From: PS1 clade bacterium
GTDB lineage: Bacteria; Pseudomonadota; Alphaproteobacteria; RS24
DNA length: 25,079 bases
Direction: 5' to 3'
Assembly (NCBI GenBank): GCA_016779015.1
Contig: JADHOK010000008.1
Coordinates: 1 to 25,079, forward strand
The position numbers and the translations under genes are program-made. Below, piece by piece: positions 1-8,044 of the stretch (the first letter of the stretch is position 1; every line of letters starts with the position of its first letter). The notes beneath the pieces were generated by a model. That model searched no databases. It worked only from the letters and a program-made list of their open reading frames with translations, and had not been told where the DNA came from.

Positions 1-124
1 AAAACCATTCGACATCGAAAGCCGGATTGGCAGTCGGTTTTCTGAATGGAACAATTTTACCGCCTTGGCCTTCCGGTTGAGGCGGTTTTTTGTCCTTACC
101 TTTTGTGTCGACATACTGTTTCAT
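1..124 (-). CDS. N-terminal part of an unrecognised gene, cut by the window edge
   Basis: Reading leftwards from an ATG at 122-124 gives an open frame of 41 codons that runs off the window. It begins MKQYVDTKGKDKKP and contains a Lys/Pro/Gly-rich, probably disordered stretch followed by IVPFRKP and FDVEW. A good ribosome binding site (GAGGA, about 9 nt before the ATG) supports a genuine start. The N-terminus shows no signal peptide or membrane segment. It is divergent from the membrane-protein gene at 214-630, with about 90 bp of AT-rich DNA between them. I do not recognise the family, and the visible part is too short for a functional call. Confidence 0.55.
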   Translation of the reverse strand, partial: MKQYVDTKGKDKKPPQPEGQGGKIVPFRKPTANPAFDVEWF

Positions 125-213
125 TATCTAGCGTCCTCGGCTAACCTATTAACGCAAAATAATAATAAGCGGGTCAATAATATGATCTGCGACAAAAATG
201 CGAGGGAAGACCG

Positions 214-630
214 ATGAGTAAATTTTGGAGATTATGGATCGACGTTTGGTGCGTCGGAATAATGGTGTTTGGCTTGACTTTAGCCGCTGCAGGCTTTGAG
301 GGATATGAAAGCAGCGCCCGCATGCTGCTAAATCAACTCAATCCTCTAAACCAACCTGTTTTCAATCCAGTAGAGCGTTTTTCGATCGGCCTTATGGGGG
401 CGGTAACACTGGGTTGGGGATTAACGCTGTTTTATTTTTTCCGCGCCGCAGAAGCCCGCAATATCGGCAATAAAATGTATCGAGAATTGATTGTCATCCT
501 CGTCATATGGAACCTGCTTGATGGCTTTATCTCTTATAGCACCGGCTTCAGTTTGAATATCGCGTCCAACCTGGTCATCACATTGGGACTGCTGTTTCCG
601 CTTATTTGGAACGGCAAGCTAACACCTTAG
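214..630 (+). CDS. Small four-helix membrane protein of unknown function
   Basis: This encodes 138 residues beginning MSKFWRLWIDVW. A purine-rich GAGGGAAG lies just upstream of the ATG as ribosome binding site. Hydrophobic segments at roughly residues 12-29, 55-76, 90-107 and 114-132 suggest an inner-membrane protein with four helices. The loop between the first two is Asn/Gln/Pro-rich (about 38-52), and the loop between the second and third is short and charged (RAAEARN). I see no catalytic motif or recognised domain. It is convergent with the sugar symporter gene, with only 16 bp between stop codons. The intact frame, start signal and membrane pattern make it a credible real gene; the function is unknown. 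Confidence 0.75.
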   Translation: MSKFWRLWIDVWCVGIMVFGLTLAAAGFEGYESSARMLLNQLNPLNQPVFNPVERFSIGLMGAVTLGWGLTLFYFFRAAEARNIGNKMYRELIVILVIWNLLDGFISYSTGFSLNIASNLVITLGLLFPLIWNGKLTP

Positions 631-638
631 TCGCTGTT

Positions 639-657
639 AAATGCGTTTAGGCATTTT
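639..657. terminator. Weak hairpin between convergent genes
   Basis: AAATGC (639-644) and GCATTT (651-656) can form a 6-bp stem around a 6-nt loop, followed on the plus strand by one more T. It sits exactly between the convergent stop codons and includes the TAA of the symporter gene (647-649). It could act as a weak terminator in both directions. The stem is AT-rich and the U-tract short, so this is only a suggestion. Confidence 0.25.
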
Positions 658-1978
658 GGGCATTGCGGATACGCGATTGCAACTCGGCATGCACTTGGGC
701 CGTGAGCGGGAAGCGCAGCGCGATGATAATGGCGCCAATAAAGAATATGGCGGGCGCGATGGCATAAAGGACGCGCAACACCAACAAGTCGTCAAAAGCG
801 TTTTCGGCCAGCAGTTTGGCATCGAAATTGGTGAAAGAAAGCGCCCAAATGGCCAAGAATGTGCCAAGCGCGGTTGAGATTTTCGCCGTCATGCTGGCAA
901 AAGCAATATATGCGCCGGCGCGCGCTTTTCCGGTCTCGGCCGTTTCGACATCGATAACATCAGCCAATATGGCCAGCGGCAAGAATTGCAGACCGCCGAA
1001 ACACGCCCCTTTAAAAATAAAGAAAATGACAAATGCCCAGTAATCATCGGCGGTCAGAAACATATTTATCGCCGAAATAATGGCCACGGTAATCAGCGTT
1101 CCGGCGAAGGCAACGTGTTTGCCGACTTTGCGCCCCAGCCATAGCCAGCCCGGCACGGCGGCAAGACCGGCAACGAAATAGATGAAATATAATGTGCCGA
1201 CGCCGTCGGCTTGAATCACCGATTTCATGAAGAACAGCGACAACGCATTGCGAAACGCCTCGGCCAAGGTGACGATGAGCAACAGGCCGACGACCATACG
1301 CATCGGCTTATTGGCCCAGACTTTCTTCACACCGTCGATGAAAGGCGCTTTGGCTTCTTCGGCCGTTTCGGTGGGTGGCGTTTCTTTGACAAAGAGACAT
1401 AAAAGAAGCACCGCAATCGGCGTCGAGATGCAAATTGCCAGCGCCATACCGCGCATGATGGAGGGCGTATCACCGGCGCCATATTGCTCGACGAGAAAAG
1501 GAATAAAGGCAGCGACCAGAAGCCCGATAAGAGTGAATTGCTCGCGCCACGCAGTGACACGGGCGCGCTGATGATAATCGGGCGATAGCTCGGCCCCCCA
1601 CGCACCATAGGGCAAGCCCACCAAAGTGGTGCCGATATACATGCCGGCAATGCACACGAGCAGATAGACAGATCCCGCCCCCTGCATCGGCACGAATAGA
1701 AACCAGATAGAGACGCACAGCACCGGCACCCCGAGGATGATGAGCGGTCGGCGACGGCCAAGCGGCGTCCGCAAGCGGTCAGAAATCGTGCCGACCAGCG
1801 GGTCCGTTACCACATCAGATAATTTAGCGACCAATAGCATGGTGGCCACGGCGGCCAGCGAAACCCCGATTTCACCGGCGTAAAAAGCCGGCAACCAAAT
1901 AGCAATAGGATAACCTACCAGCGCCAGCGGCAGGCCCAACATGCCGTAAATGGAAAGAGTTGTTTTTGATAGTGCCAA
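647..1978 (-). CDS. GPH-family (MelB-like) sugar:cation symporter, MFS_2
   Basis: A 443-residue polytopic inner-membrane transporter with about 12 hydrophobic segments. Near residues 55-78 it has the hallmark loop of the glycoside-pentoside-hexuronide:cation symporters, D-x3-D-P-x2-G-x2-SDR followed by GRRRP. A charged central loop (about 198-215) separates the two halves. By family it would import a sugar or glycoside with H+ or Na+; no substrate can be assigned, and no glycoside hydrolase or sugar catabolic gene lies nearby. The start is TTG: GGGAG sits 7 nt upstream, a TAA in the same frame lies just before it, and no ATG occurs between. A promoter candidate lies 24-52 bp upstream. Confidence 0.85.
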   Translation of the reverse strand: MALSKTTLSIYGMLGLPLALVGYPIAIWLPAFYAGEIGVSLAAVATMLLVAKLSDVVTDPLVGTISDRLRTPLGRRRPLIILGVPVLCVSIWFLFVPMQGAGSVYLLVCIAGMYIGTTLVGLPYGAWGAELSPDYHQRARVTAWREQFTLIGLLVAAFIPFLVEQYGAGDTPSIMRGMALAICISTPIAVLLLCLFVKETPPTETAEEAKAPFIDGVKKVWANKPMRMVVGLLLIVTLAEAFRNALSLFFMKSVIQADGVGTLYFIYFVAGLAAVPGWLWLGRKVGKHVAFAGTLITVAIISAINMFLTADDYWAFVIFFIFKGACFGGLQFLPLAILADVIDVETAETGKARAGAYIAFASMTAKISTALGTFLAIWALSFTNFDAKLLAENAFDDLLVLRVLYAIAPAIFFIGAIIIALRFPLTAQVHAELQSRIRNAQNA

Positions 1979-2001
1979 GGCGCCGCTCCCGAATGAGCAA
2001 G

Positions 2002-2030
2002 ATTATGTCAGCGCGCCTAAGCCGCTTCAA
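2002..2030 (-). promoter_or_regulatory. Candidate sigma-70 promoter of the symporter gene
   Basis: On the minus strand, TTGAAG (2025-2030) and CATAAT (2002-2007) are separated by 17 bp, matching 4/6 and 5/6 of the consensus. Transcription would start around 1995, giving a leader of roughly 17-20 nt with the GGGAG ribosome binding site directly ahead of the TTG start. Confidence 0.5.
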
Positions 2031-2040
2031 TCCCTATTTC

Positions 2041-2074
2041 GCGATTAGTGACGGGGGAACGATTCGTTAATCGC
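2041..2074. promoter_or_regulatory. Candidate operator: inverted repeat GCGATTA-N20-TAATCGC
   Basis: An exact 7-bp inverted repeat (GCGATTA at 2041-2047, TAATCGC at 2068-2074) lies 11 bp upstream of the candidate -35 box of the symporter. A further half-site, CGATT, at 2060-2064 forms a tighter inverted repeat with AATCG at 2069-2073. This could be a regulator-binding site, but no regulator gene is adjacent and short repeats like this can arise by chance. Confidence 0.25.
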
Positions 2075-2259
2075 CGCAATTGTGCGAAGCATAGTTACGC
2101 AAAATGCTCACAAATTGTTATTTAATTTCAAAATTTGACTTTTTCACCCGGTTTAAGGTGGATTGGCTGATCAATCATGGATGAAAGCATCAGAGTTTAA
2201 GGGCTGCTCTACCTCATCCGAACCCTGCCTAAGGCACCGAAAAAATAATCTGAAGGAAA

Positions 2260-2346
2260 TGGTGCGACCGAGAAGACTCGAACTTCCACGGGTGTTACCC
2301 CACAGCGACCTCAACGCTGCGCGTCTACCAATTCCGCCACGGTCGC
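2260..2346 (-). tRNA. tRNA-Leu, anticodon GAG
   Basis: The minus-strand sequence folds as an 87-nt class II tRNA. The acceptor stem is GCGACCG paired with CGGTCGC, followed by discriminator A and an encoded CCA (2260-2262). The D-arm contains AATTGGTAGACGC. The anticodon stem CAGCG/CGCTG encloses loop TTGAGGT with anticodon GAG (2310-2312). A long variable arm and a T-arm with GTTCGAGTC complete it. The long variable arm and anticodon identify tRNA-Leu decoding CUC and CUU codons. It lies downstream of cysH on the same strand, about 110 bp away. Confidence 0.97.
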
Positions 2347-2455
2347 ACAAAAATTCCGAGGCAATGACCGACAGGCCATAATCCAAATATCGGCAGCACT
2401 GTTAGCTAGCAAAATAAGCGGCAGATAACAAGCAAGATACGGCGCGAAAACGGCT

Positions 2456-3184
2456 CTAAATGCCATCCCCATCGACATTCAAATGGATGCCGCATTCATC
2501 CTTATCGCTGTCGGCCCAGCGGCCGGAGCGATAGTCGCCGCCTTCCTCCACGCGGTCTGTGCATGGCATGCAGCCAATCGACAAATAGCCGTCTTTGACC
2601 AGCGGGTGACGCGGCAAATTATGAGTTTCAATATAGGCTTTCAGCGCATCGAGATCCCAATTGGCCAGCGGATTGATTTTATAGCGACCATCAGTGTCTT
2701 TTTCGATGATTTGCATTTGCGCCCGCGTGCCGGTTTGGAAACGTTTGCGGCCGGTAATCAGCGCATCAAAACCCTCAATGGCTCGCGCTTGCGGACGCAC
2801 TTTTCGTAAATCGCAGCAGGCATCGGTATCGCGTTGCCACAGACCGCCCTTGGCATCTTCAGCTTCCAGCTCGCGCGGGTCAGGCCCGATGGCGCGTACA
2901 TCCATCAGCCCCAGGCGCTCCTGCAATCGGTCGCGATAACGCAGCGTCTCGCCAAACAACTTGCCCGTGTTCAGCATGATGACCGGCAGGCGCGGGTCAA
3001 TCTCGGAAATCATGTGCAGCAAAATGACCGACTCGGCCCCAAAAGAGGAGACGATGGTGATGCGATCAACAAATTGCTCTTCAATGGCGTGGCGCAGAAT
3101 ATCTTGCGCACTCATCCCCTCATAGAGCGCGTTCAAATCATCCAGCACCGGTTCTTCGTTCTTGTGTAGTACTGCCGTGCTCAT
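2456..3184 (-). CDS. cysH: APS reductase-type CysH (adenylyl-sulfate reductase, thioredoxin-dependent)
   Basis: A cytosolic enzyme of assimilatory sulfate reduction, reducing an activated sulfate (APS or PAPS) to sulfite with thioredoxin. The 242-residue protein has the adenylyl-binding SSFGAES motif at 46-52. It also has the cysteines of the bacterial APS-reductase type, CC at 123-124 and CxxC at 205-208, which in that family hold a [4Fe-4S] cluster and go with use of APS rather than PAPS. RSGRW (219-223) and the C-terminal ECGIH (230-234) with the catalytic Cys231 are present. Its ATG overlaps the stop of the upstream siroheme gene as ATGA, so the two are translationally coupled. No sulfite reductase gene is in the window. 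The substrate preference is inferred from the cysteines. Confidence 0.93.
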   Translation of the reverse strand: MSTAVLHKNEEPVLDDLNALYEGMSAQDILRHAIEEQFVDRITIVSSFGAESVILLHMISEIDPRLPVIMLNTGKLFGETLRYRDRLQERLGLMDVRAIGPDPRELEAEDAKGGLWQRDTDACCDLRKVRPQARAIEGFDALITGRKRFQTGTRAQMQIIEKDTDGRYKINPLANWDLDALKAYIETHNLPRHPLVKDGYLSIGCMPCTDRVEEGGDYRSGRWADSDKDECGIHLNVDGDGI

Positions 3185-3741
3185 GCCAGCCAGCCTTTCT
3201 CATCGATGACCTGATTGGACCGTTCGATAAGAGTTTTGAAATCGGCCCCCTCGGCGCGCCAGCCATCGCGGAGCGCCGATAATTCGTCGAGGCGCGCCGC
3301 CCAGCTTTCAGGATATTGCTCTTCAAGTTTACGCTTGAGACGCAACGCCAACCCCGGCGACTTGCCACCCGTAGAGGCGGTTAACAACATATCGCCGCGC
3401 CGCACAATGGCGGGTACATGGAAATCGCAAAGCGGTTTGACGTCCTCGACATTGACCAAGGTTTTGACGGCGCGCGCGGCGGCGGTAAAGCGCTCTTCCA
3501 GCTCCGCATCCACATTGGCGACATAGATAATATGGCACGCCGCCAACTCGTCCTGCGTCGGCCATGCTTCAATCAGTCGGTCGCCGGCCAGCGCGCGCAT
3601 ATCAGAGCTCGCAGTCTCGGCATAGACACGCACATAGCGCGCGCCTGCAGCATCCAGCATTTGCAGGCGGCGACACGCTTGCGGCCCCGCGCCGATAACG
3701 GCAATGGTCAATTCGCTTACGTCGACAACAATCGGTAGCAT
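3181..3741 (-). CDS. cysG: Precorrin-2 dehydrogenase / sirohydrochlorin ferrochelatase (CysG N-terminal, Met8-like)
   Basis: By family it oxidises precorrin-2 to sirohydrochlorin with NAD and inserts iron to give siroheme, the cofactor of sulfite reductase. The 186 residues show an N-terminal Rossmann motif (GAGPQA, 17-22). The conserved block NVED (97-100), CDF (105-107), P110 and STGGKSP (123-129) follows; Asp100 aligns with the catalytic Asp of CysG and Met8. The protein stops after the small C-terminal helical domain and lacks the uroporphyrinogen methyltransferase domain of full CysG, so that step must be encoded elsewhere. AGGAG lies 8 nt before the ATG. It is the first gene of a two-gene unit with cysH and is divergent from lipB. 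Confidence 0.88.
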   Translation of the reverse strand: MLPIVVDVSELTIAVIGAGPQACRRLQMLDAAGARYVRVYAETASSDMRALAGDRLIEAWPTQDELAACHIIYVANVDAELEERFTAAARAVKTLVNVEDVKPLCDFHVPAIVRRGDMLLTASTGGKSPGLALRLKRKLEEQYPESWAARLDELSALRDGWRAEGADFKTLIERSNQVIDEKGWLA

Positions 3742-3761
3742 GTCCTACTCTCCTTCAATCC

Positions 3762-3790
3762 TATATGGGGGATTTGAACCTATTTATCAA
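3762..3790 (-). promoter_or_regulatory. Candidate promoter of the siroheme-cysH unit
   Basis: In the AT-rich 125-bp divergent region, minus-strand TTGATA (3785-3790) and CATATA (3762-3767) are 17 bp apart. The -35 matches 5/6 and the -10 only 3/6, so this is tentative. I could not identify a convincing promoter for lipB in the other direction. Confidence 0.3.
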
Positions 3791-3866
3791 TATTTTTATG
3801 TGATTAAATATGTTCTACATCTAAAATTGGTTTATTGGCCTGCAATTTAGGTGATATGACTAGCCC

Positions 3867-4511
3867 ATGAAACAGATGCCGGAAACGATTTTCAGCGATA
3901 TGCCGGTCGCTTATCCCGACGCTGTGGCTTTTATGGAGCAGCGCGTCGCCGATATTCATGCCGAAACAGCCCCCGAATGCCTATGGTTTTTGGAGCATCC
4001 GCCGCTTTACACCGGCGGCACCAGCGCCAAGCCGCAAGACTTGCTGCAAAAAGACCGATTTCCGGTGTTTGAGAGTAAACGCGGCGGCGAATATACCTAT
4101 CATGGGCCGGGGCAACGCGTGGTTTATCTGATGCTCGATTTAAGAAAACGCGGCCGCGATGTGCGCTGTTTTGTGCGCCAAGCCGAGAACTGGGTGATTC
4201 AAACCCTCGATGATTTCAATATCAAAGCGCATATCACCCCCGGCCGTGTCGGCGTTTGGGTGCCGCGCCCCGATAAGAGCGCGGAGCGCGAGGATAAAAT
4301 TGCCGCCATCGGTATGCGCATTCGGCGTTGGATAAGTTTCCACGGCATCTCGATAAATGTCGAGCCGGAGCTTGAGCATTTCAGCGGCATTGTGCCGTGT
4401 GGCATTGCCGACCAAGGCGTCACCAGCATGGTCGATTTGGGTTATCCGGTCGCCATGGCCGAGCTTGATAAGGCCCTGCTTGATAATTTCGCCGACTGTT
4501 TTCCTGATTAG
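3867..4511 (+). CDS. lipB: Octanoyl-[acyl carrier protein]:protein octanoyltransferase LipB
   Basis: Transfers octanoate from octanoyl-ACP to lipoyl domains, the first step of de novo lipoate synthesis in the cytosol. The 214-residue protein carries the signature RGGEYTYHGPGQ (72-83), the catalytic lysine in KIAAIGMRI (Lys144) and the catalytic cysteine in GIVPCGI (Cys178); length fits the family. The ATG at 3867 is used, with a weak AGGTGAT upstream; an ATG three codons later is an alternative. It is divergent from the siroheme gene and convergent with pccA, whose stop is 11 bp away. lipA is not in the window. Confidence 0.95.
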   Translation: MKQMPETIFSDMPVAYPDAVAFMEQRVADIHAETAPECLWFLEHPPLYTGGTSAKPQDLLQKDRFPVFESKRGGEYTYHGPGQRVVYLMLDLRKRGRDVRCFVRQAENWVIQTLDDFNIKAHITPGRVGVWVPRPDKSAEREDKIAAIGMRIRRWISFHGISINVEPELEHFSGIVPCGIADQGVTSMVDLGYPVAMAELDKALLDNFADCFPD

Positions 4512-4525
4512 CCCCTAAGCGGCTA
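4509..4525. repeat. Inverted repeat spanning the lipB and pccA stop codons
   Basis: TAGCC-CCTAAGC-GGCTA is a perfect 5-bp inverted repeat whose outer ends are the TAG stop of lipB and, on the other strand, the TAG stop of pccA. It could be a minimal bidirectional hairpin between convergent genes. No T-tract follows on either side, so terminator function is doubtful. Confidence 0.25.
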
Positions 4526-6508
4526 TTCGAACTCGACCATAACGTCGTCGACCGCCAGCTTGTCACCGGCGGCGCAGAGAACTTTTTTCACTGTCAGGTC
4601 TTTTTCGGCGCGCAGAATGTTTTCCATTTTCATCGCCTCGACCACCGCCAGCGGCTCGCCGGCTTTCACCGCCTGGCCTTCTTCAACGGCGACCGAAACA
4701 ACCACGCCGGGCATCGGGCAAACAAGCTCTTTATCGCTGCTGCCATCGGCTTTCTCCGGCATATAGGCCATGACCTGTTGCGCCGCCAAACGGCGAACAC
4801 AGACTTTTACCGCCGCGCCGCGTCCGGTCAGCGTATAACCCTCTGCGTGACGATCGACCGTCAGGCTTATCTGCTTGCCATTGACCGCGCCGAAGAAAAA
4901 CAAGTCACCGGGCAGCCATTCGCTTTCGACTTCAATATCGACGCCGTTAAGCACCACGCCTTGCGCTGACTTGCTGGCGGTAAACACCAAATCACCGATT
5001 TGCACAGCCTGTTCAACATCCGGCGTATACTGGTGACCGTCGAGCACTTGGCTGCTCTCCGTAGCGCGCATTTGCGCCATTTGCGTCATGGAAAAACCGA
5101 TAACCGCAAGCTCCTCAATGCGCTTACTGTCCATCGGCGCGCCGTCAAAACCTTCGGGATATTCTTCATCGATAAACGCCGTGGTGAGCGCCCCATCGCG
5201 GAAACGCTGGTGCTGCATAATGGCACTGCAAAAATCAATATTATGGCGAATGCCATCAATGCGGAAATTATCCAATGCATCGGCCATCGCATCAGTGGCG
5301 GCCAATCGGTCGGGGCCATGCGTCACCAACTTGGCAATCATCGGGTCATAGAATAGAGAAATCTCCCCGCCCTCATAAACGCCGGTGTCGTTGCGCACGG
5401 TTATGCCATCGACCACTTGCTCAATCGGCGGGCGATAGCGCGACAGCCGACCGGTCGAGGGCAAGAAACCACGATACGGGTCTTCGGCATAAATCCGGCT
5501 TTCAATCGCCCAGCCGTTCAGCTTCACATCTTTTTGTTTGAGGCTGAGTTTCTCGCCGGCGGCGACTTTAATCATCTCTTCGACAAGGTCGATACCGGTG
5601 ATCAGCTCGGTCACCGGATGCTCGACCTGCAGCCGCGTATTCATTTCGAGAAAATAGAAATTCTTGTCGCCATCGACAATGAACTCAACCGTGCCGGCCG
5701 AGCAATAATCCACCGCCTTGGCCAATGCGACGGATTGCTCGCCCATGGCTTTGCGCGTCTTCTCATCGAGGAACGGGCTCGGCGCTTCTTCAATGACTTT
5801 CTGATTGCGACGCTGAATGGAACATTCGCGCTCGCCCAGATAAAGCACATTGCCGTGCTTATCACCGAGGATTTGAATTTCAATATGGCGGGGTTGGGTG
5901 ACGAATTTCTCGATGAAAATACGGTCATCGCCGAAGCTCGCCGCCGCTTCATTTTTCGACGACTGAAAACCTTCGCGGGCTTCGTCATCATTCCACGCAA
6001 TGCGCATGCCCTTACCACCGCCACCGGCCGAGGCTTTAATCATCACCGGATAGCCGATTTCATTGGCAATTTTTATCGCCTCATCGGCGTCTTCAATCAG
6101 CCCCATATGGCCGGGAACGGTGGAGACACCGGCTTCGGCGGCCAGTTTTTTTGAGGTGATTTTATCGCCCATGGCTTCAATGGCACCGGCGGGCGGGCCG
6201 ATAAAAGCGACACCGGCTTTGTCCAGCGCTTCGGCGAAAGCTTTATTTTCCGACAAAAAGCCATAGCCCGGGTGCACCGCTTGTGCGCCAGTTTGTTTGA
6301 TGGCGTCGAGGATTTTATCAATGACCAGATAGCTTTCCGCCGCCGGAGCGCCGCCAATATGCACCGCCTCATCGGCCTCGCGCACATGCAGCGCCAGCGC
6401 GTCGGCATCGGAATAAACGGCGACCGTTTTTATACCCATGGCGCGGGCCGATTTAATCACCCGACAGGCGATTTCGCCGCGATTTGCTATCAGAATTTTA
6501 TCAAACAT
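4523..6508 (-). CDS. pccA: Propionyl-CoA carboxylase alpha subunit (biotin carboxylase, BT and BCCP domains)
   Basis: Carboxylates its own biotin with ATP and bicarbonate and hands the carboxyl to PccB, making methylmalonyl-CoA from propionyl-CoA. The 661-residue protein has the biotin carboxylase N-terminus (MFDKILIANRGEIA), the ATP-grasp loop GGGGKGM, ERECSIQRRNQK and EMNTRLQVEHPVTE. A BT linker region follows, then a C-terminal biotinyl domain with EAMKMEN, biotin on the Lys 35 residues from the end. I chose the second of two in-frame ATGs (6506-6508): AAGG lies 7 nt before it but only 1 nt before the first (6512-6514). That AAGG overlaps the pccB stop codon, so the subunits are probably translated in a coupled way. 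Confidence 0.93.
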   Translation of the reverse strand: MFDKILIANRGEIACRVIKSARAMGIKTVAVYSDADALALHVREADEAVHIGGAPAAESYLVIDKILDAIKQTGAQAVHPGYGFLSENKAFAEALDKAGVAFIGPPAGAIEAMGDKITSKKLAAEAGVSTVPGHMGLIEDADEAIKIANEIGYPVMIKASAGGGGKGMRIAWNDDEAREGFQSSKNEAAASFGDDRIFIEKFVTQPRHIEIQILGDKHGNVLYLGERECSIQRRNQKVIEEAPSPFLDEKTRKAMGEQSVALAKAVDYCSAGTVEFIVDGDKNFYFLEMNTRLQVEHPVTELITGIDLVEEMIKVAAGEKLSLKQKDVKLNGWAIESRIYAEDPYRGFLPSTGRLSRYRPPIEQVVDGITVRNDTGVYEGGEISLFYDPMIAKLVTHGPDRLAATDAMADALDNFRIDGIRHNIDFCSAIMQHQRFRDGALTTAFIDEEYPEGFDGAPMDSKRIEELAVIGFSMTQMAQMRATESSQVLDGHQYTPDVEQAVQIGDLVFTASKSAQGVVLNGVDIEVESEWLPGDLFFFGAVNGKQISLTVDRHAEGYTLTGRGAAVKVCVRRLAAQQVMAYMPEKADGSSDKELVCPMPGVVVSVAVEEGQAVKAGEPLAVVEAMKMENILRAEKDLTVKKVLCAAGDKLAVDDVMVEFE

Positions 6509-6517
6509 ATCCATACC

Positions 6518-8044
6518 TTAGAGCGGAATATTATCGTGTTTTTTCCATGGGTTATCGAGCTGCTTGGAAGCCAATAGCGCCAGCGCGCGCGCCACGCGAC
6601 GGCGCGTATTATGCGGCTGGATAACCTCATCAATATAGCCGCGCTCGGCAGCCACAAACGGGTTCAAGAAACGCTCTTCATATTCTTCCGTGTGCTGGGC
6701 AATTTCTTCCTCGCTGGAATTGCGGAAGATGATTTCCACCGCGCCCTTGGCCCCCATCACCGCAATTTCGGCGGTTGGCCAGGCATAGTTGAAATCGCCG
6801 CGCAAATGTTTTGACGCCATCACATCATACGCGCCGCCATAGGCTTTGCGCGTGATGATGGTGACTTTCGGCACGGTCGCTTCGGCATAGGCAAACAGCA
6901 GCTTGGCCCCGTGTTTGATTAGTCCGCCATATTCCTGCGCCGTGCCCGGCAGGAAGCCCGGCACATCGACAAAAGTAACAATCGGCACGTCAAAAGCATC
7001 GCAAAAACGCACAAAGCGCGCCGCTTTGCGGCTGGCATCGCTATCCAACACGCCGGCCAAAGTCATTGGCTGGTTGGCGACAAAGCCCACTGTCTTGCCT
7101 TCCATGCGGCCAAAGCCGGTGATGACGTTTTTGGCGAAGTCTTGCTGAATTTCAAAAAAATCACCCTCATCGACAACTTTCGTCACCAGCTCCATCATGT
7201 CATAGGGCATGTTCGGATTGTCGGGGATGAGTGTGTCGAGTGAATGCTCGACGCGGTCGCGCACATCATAGGTCGGGCGCTCAGGCACGCCGGTGCGGTT
7301 CGATAGCGGCAGAAAATCGATCAGGCGGCGCAGCTCGGTCAGCGCTTCCACATCATTGTCATAAGCCCCATCGGCGACCGAGGATTTGGTCGTATGCACT
7401 TTCGCCCCGCCCAGTTCCTCGGCGGTGACTTCTTCATTGGTCACGGTCTTCACCACGTCGGGGCCGGTGACAAACATGTAAGAGGTGTTGCGCACCATGA
7501 AGATGAAATCGGTCAGTGCCGGCGAATAGACATCGCCACCGGCGCACGGCCCCATAATCATGGTGATTTGCGGTATCACGCCGGACGCAAGCGTATTTCG
7601 CTGAAACACCTCGGCATAGCCGCCCAGCGCGTCAACGCCTTCTTGAATGCGCGCGCCACCGGCGTCCAGAATACCGATAATCGGCACGCCATTGCGCAGC
7701 GCCATATCCTGCACTTTGTTGATTTTCTTCGAATGGGCTCGCGACAGCGAACCGCCGAATACGGTGAAATCTTTGGCGAACACATAAATTGGACGGCCGT
7801 TGACCGTGCCCCAGCCGGTGACCACGCCATCACCGGGGATTTTGCGCTCTTCCATGCCGAATTCGAGGCAATCATGCTCCACGAACATATCGATTTCTTC
7901 GAAACTATCGGGGTCGAGCAGCAAATCGAGCCGCTCGCGCGCCGTCAACTTGCCACGCGCGTGCTGCGCTTCAATTCGCTTCTCGCCGCCACCCAGACGG
8001 GCGACGCGGCGGCGCTGTTCGAGCTCTTCGACAATATCTCGCAC
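6518..8044 (-). CDS. pccB: Propionyl-CoA carboxylase beta subunit (carboxyltransferase)
   Basis: Carboxyltransferase partner of PccA, adding the biotin-borne carboxyl to propionyl-CoA in the methylmalonyl-CoA route used for odd-chain fatty acids, propionate and some amino acids. It shows both crotonase-fold halves. The N half has FGGSLSRAHSKKI, GARIQEGV and GPCAGGDVYSPALTDF; the C half has VDVPGFLPGTAQEYGG and AYGGAYDVMASKH, all typical of PccB. The frame opens with a TTG at 8057, but GGGAGG sits 7 nt before a GTG at 8042-8044. Starting there gives MRDIVEELEQRR, the usual PccB N-terminus, and 508 residues. It follows the ATP12 gene by 20 bp and couples to pccA. Confidence 0.95.
   Translation of the reverse strand: MRDIVEELEQRRRVARLGGGEKRIEAQHARGKLTARERLDLLLDPDSFEEIDMFVEHDCLEFGMEERKIPGDGVVTGWGTVNGRPIYVFAKDFTVFGGSLSRAHSKKINKVQDMALRNGVPIIGILDAGGARIQEGVDALGGYAEVFQRNTLASGVIPQITMIMGPCAGGDVYSPALTDFIFMVRNTSYMFVTGPDVVKTVTNEEVTAEELGGAKVHTTKSSVADGAYDNDVEALTELRRLIDFLPLSNRTGVPERPTYDVRDRVEHSLDTLIPDNPNMPYDMMELVTKVVDEGDFFEIQQDFAKNVITGFGRMEGKTVGFVANQPMTLAGVLDSDASRKAARFVRFCDAFDVPIVTFVDVPGFLPGTAQEYGGLIKHGAKLLFAYAEATVPKVTIITRKAYGGAYDVMASKHLRGDFNYAWPTAEIAVMGAKGAVEIIFRNSSEEEIAQHTEEYEERFLNPFVAAERGYIDEVIQPHNTRRRVARALALLASKQLDNPWKKHDNIPL

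Noticed and set aside
2163..2386. Short open frames covering the tRNA region on both strands
   Set aside because: They run across the tRNA-Leu gene, which folds completely, so they are not coding.
5417..6154. Plus-strand frames opposite pccA and pccB (5417-6154, 7394-8467)
   Set aside because: Antisense to well-supported carboxylase genes; their translations show no recognisable domain.
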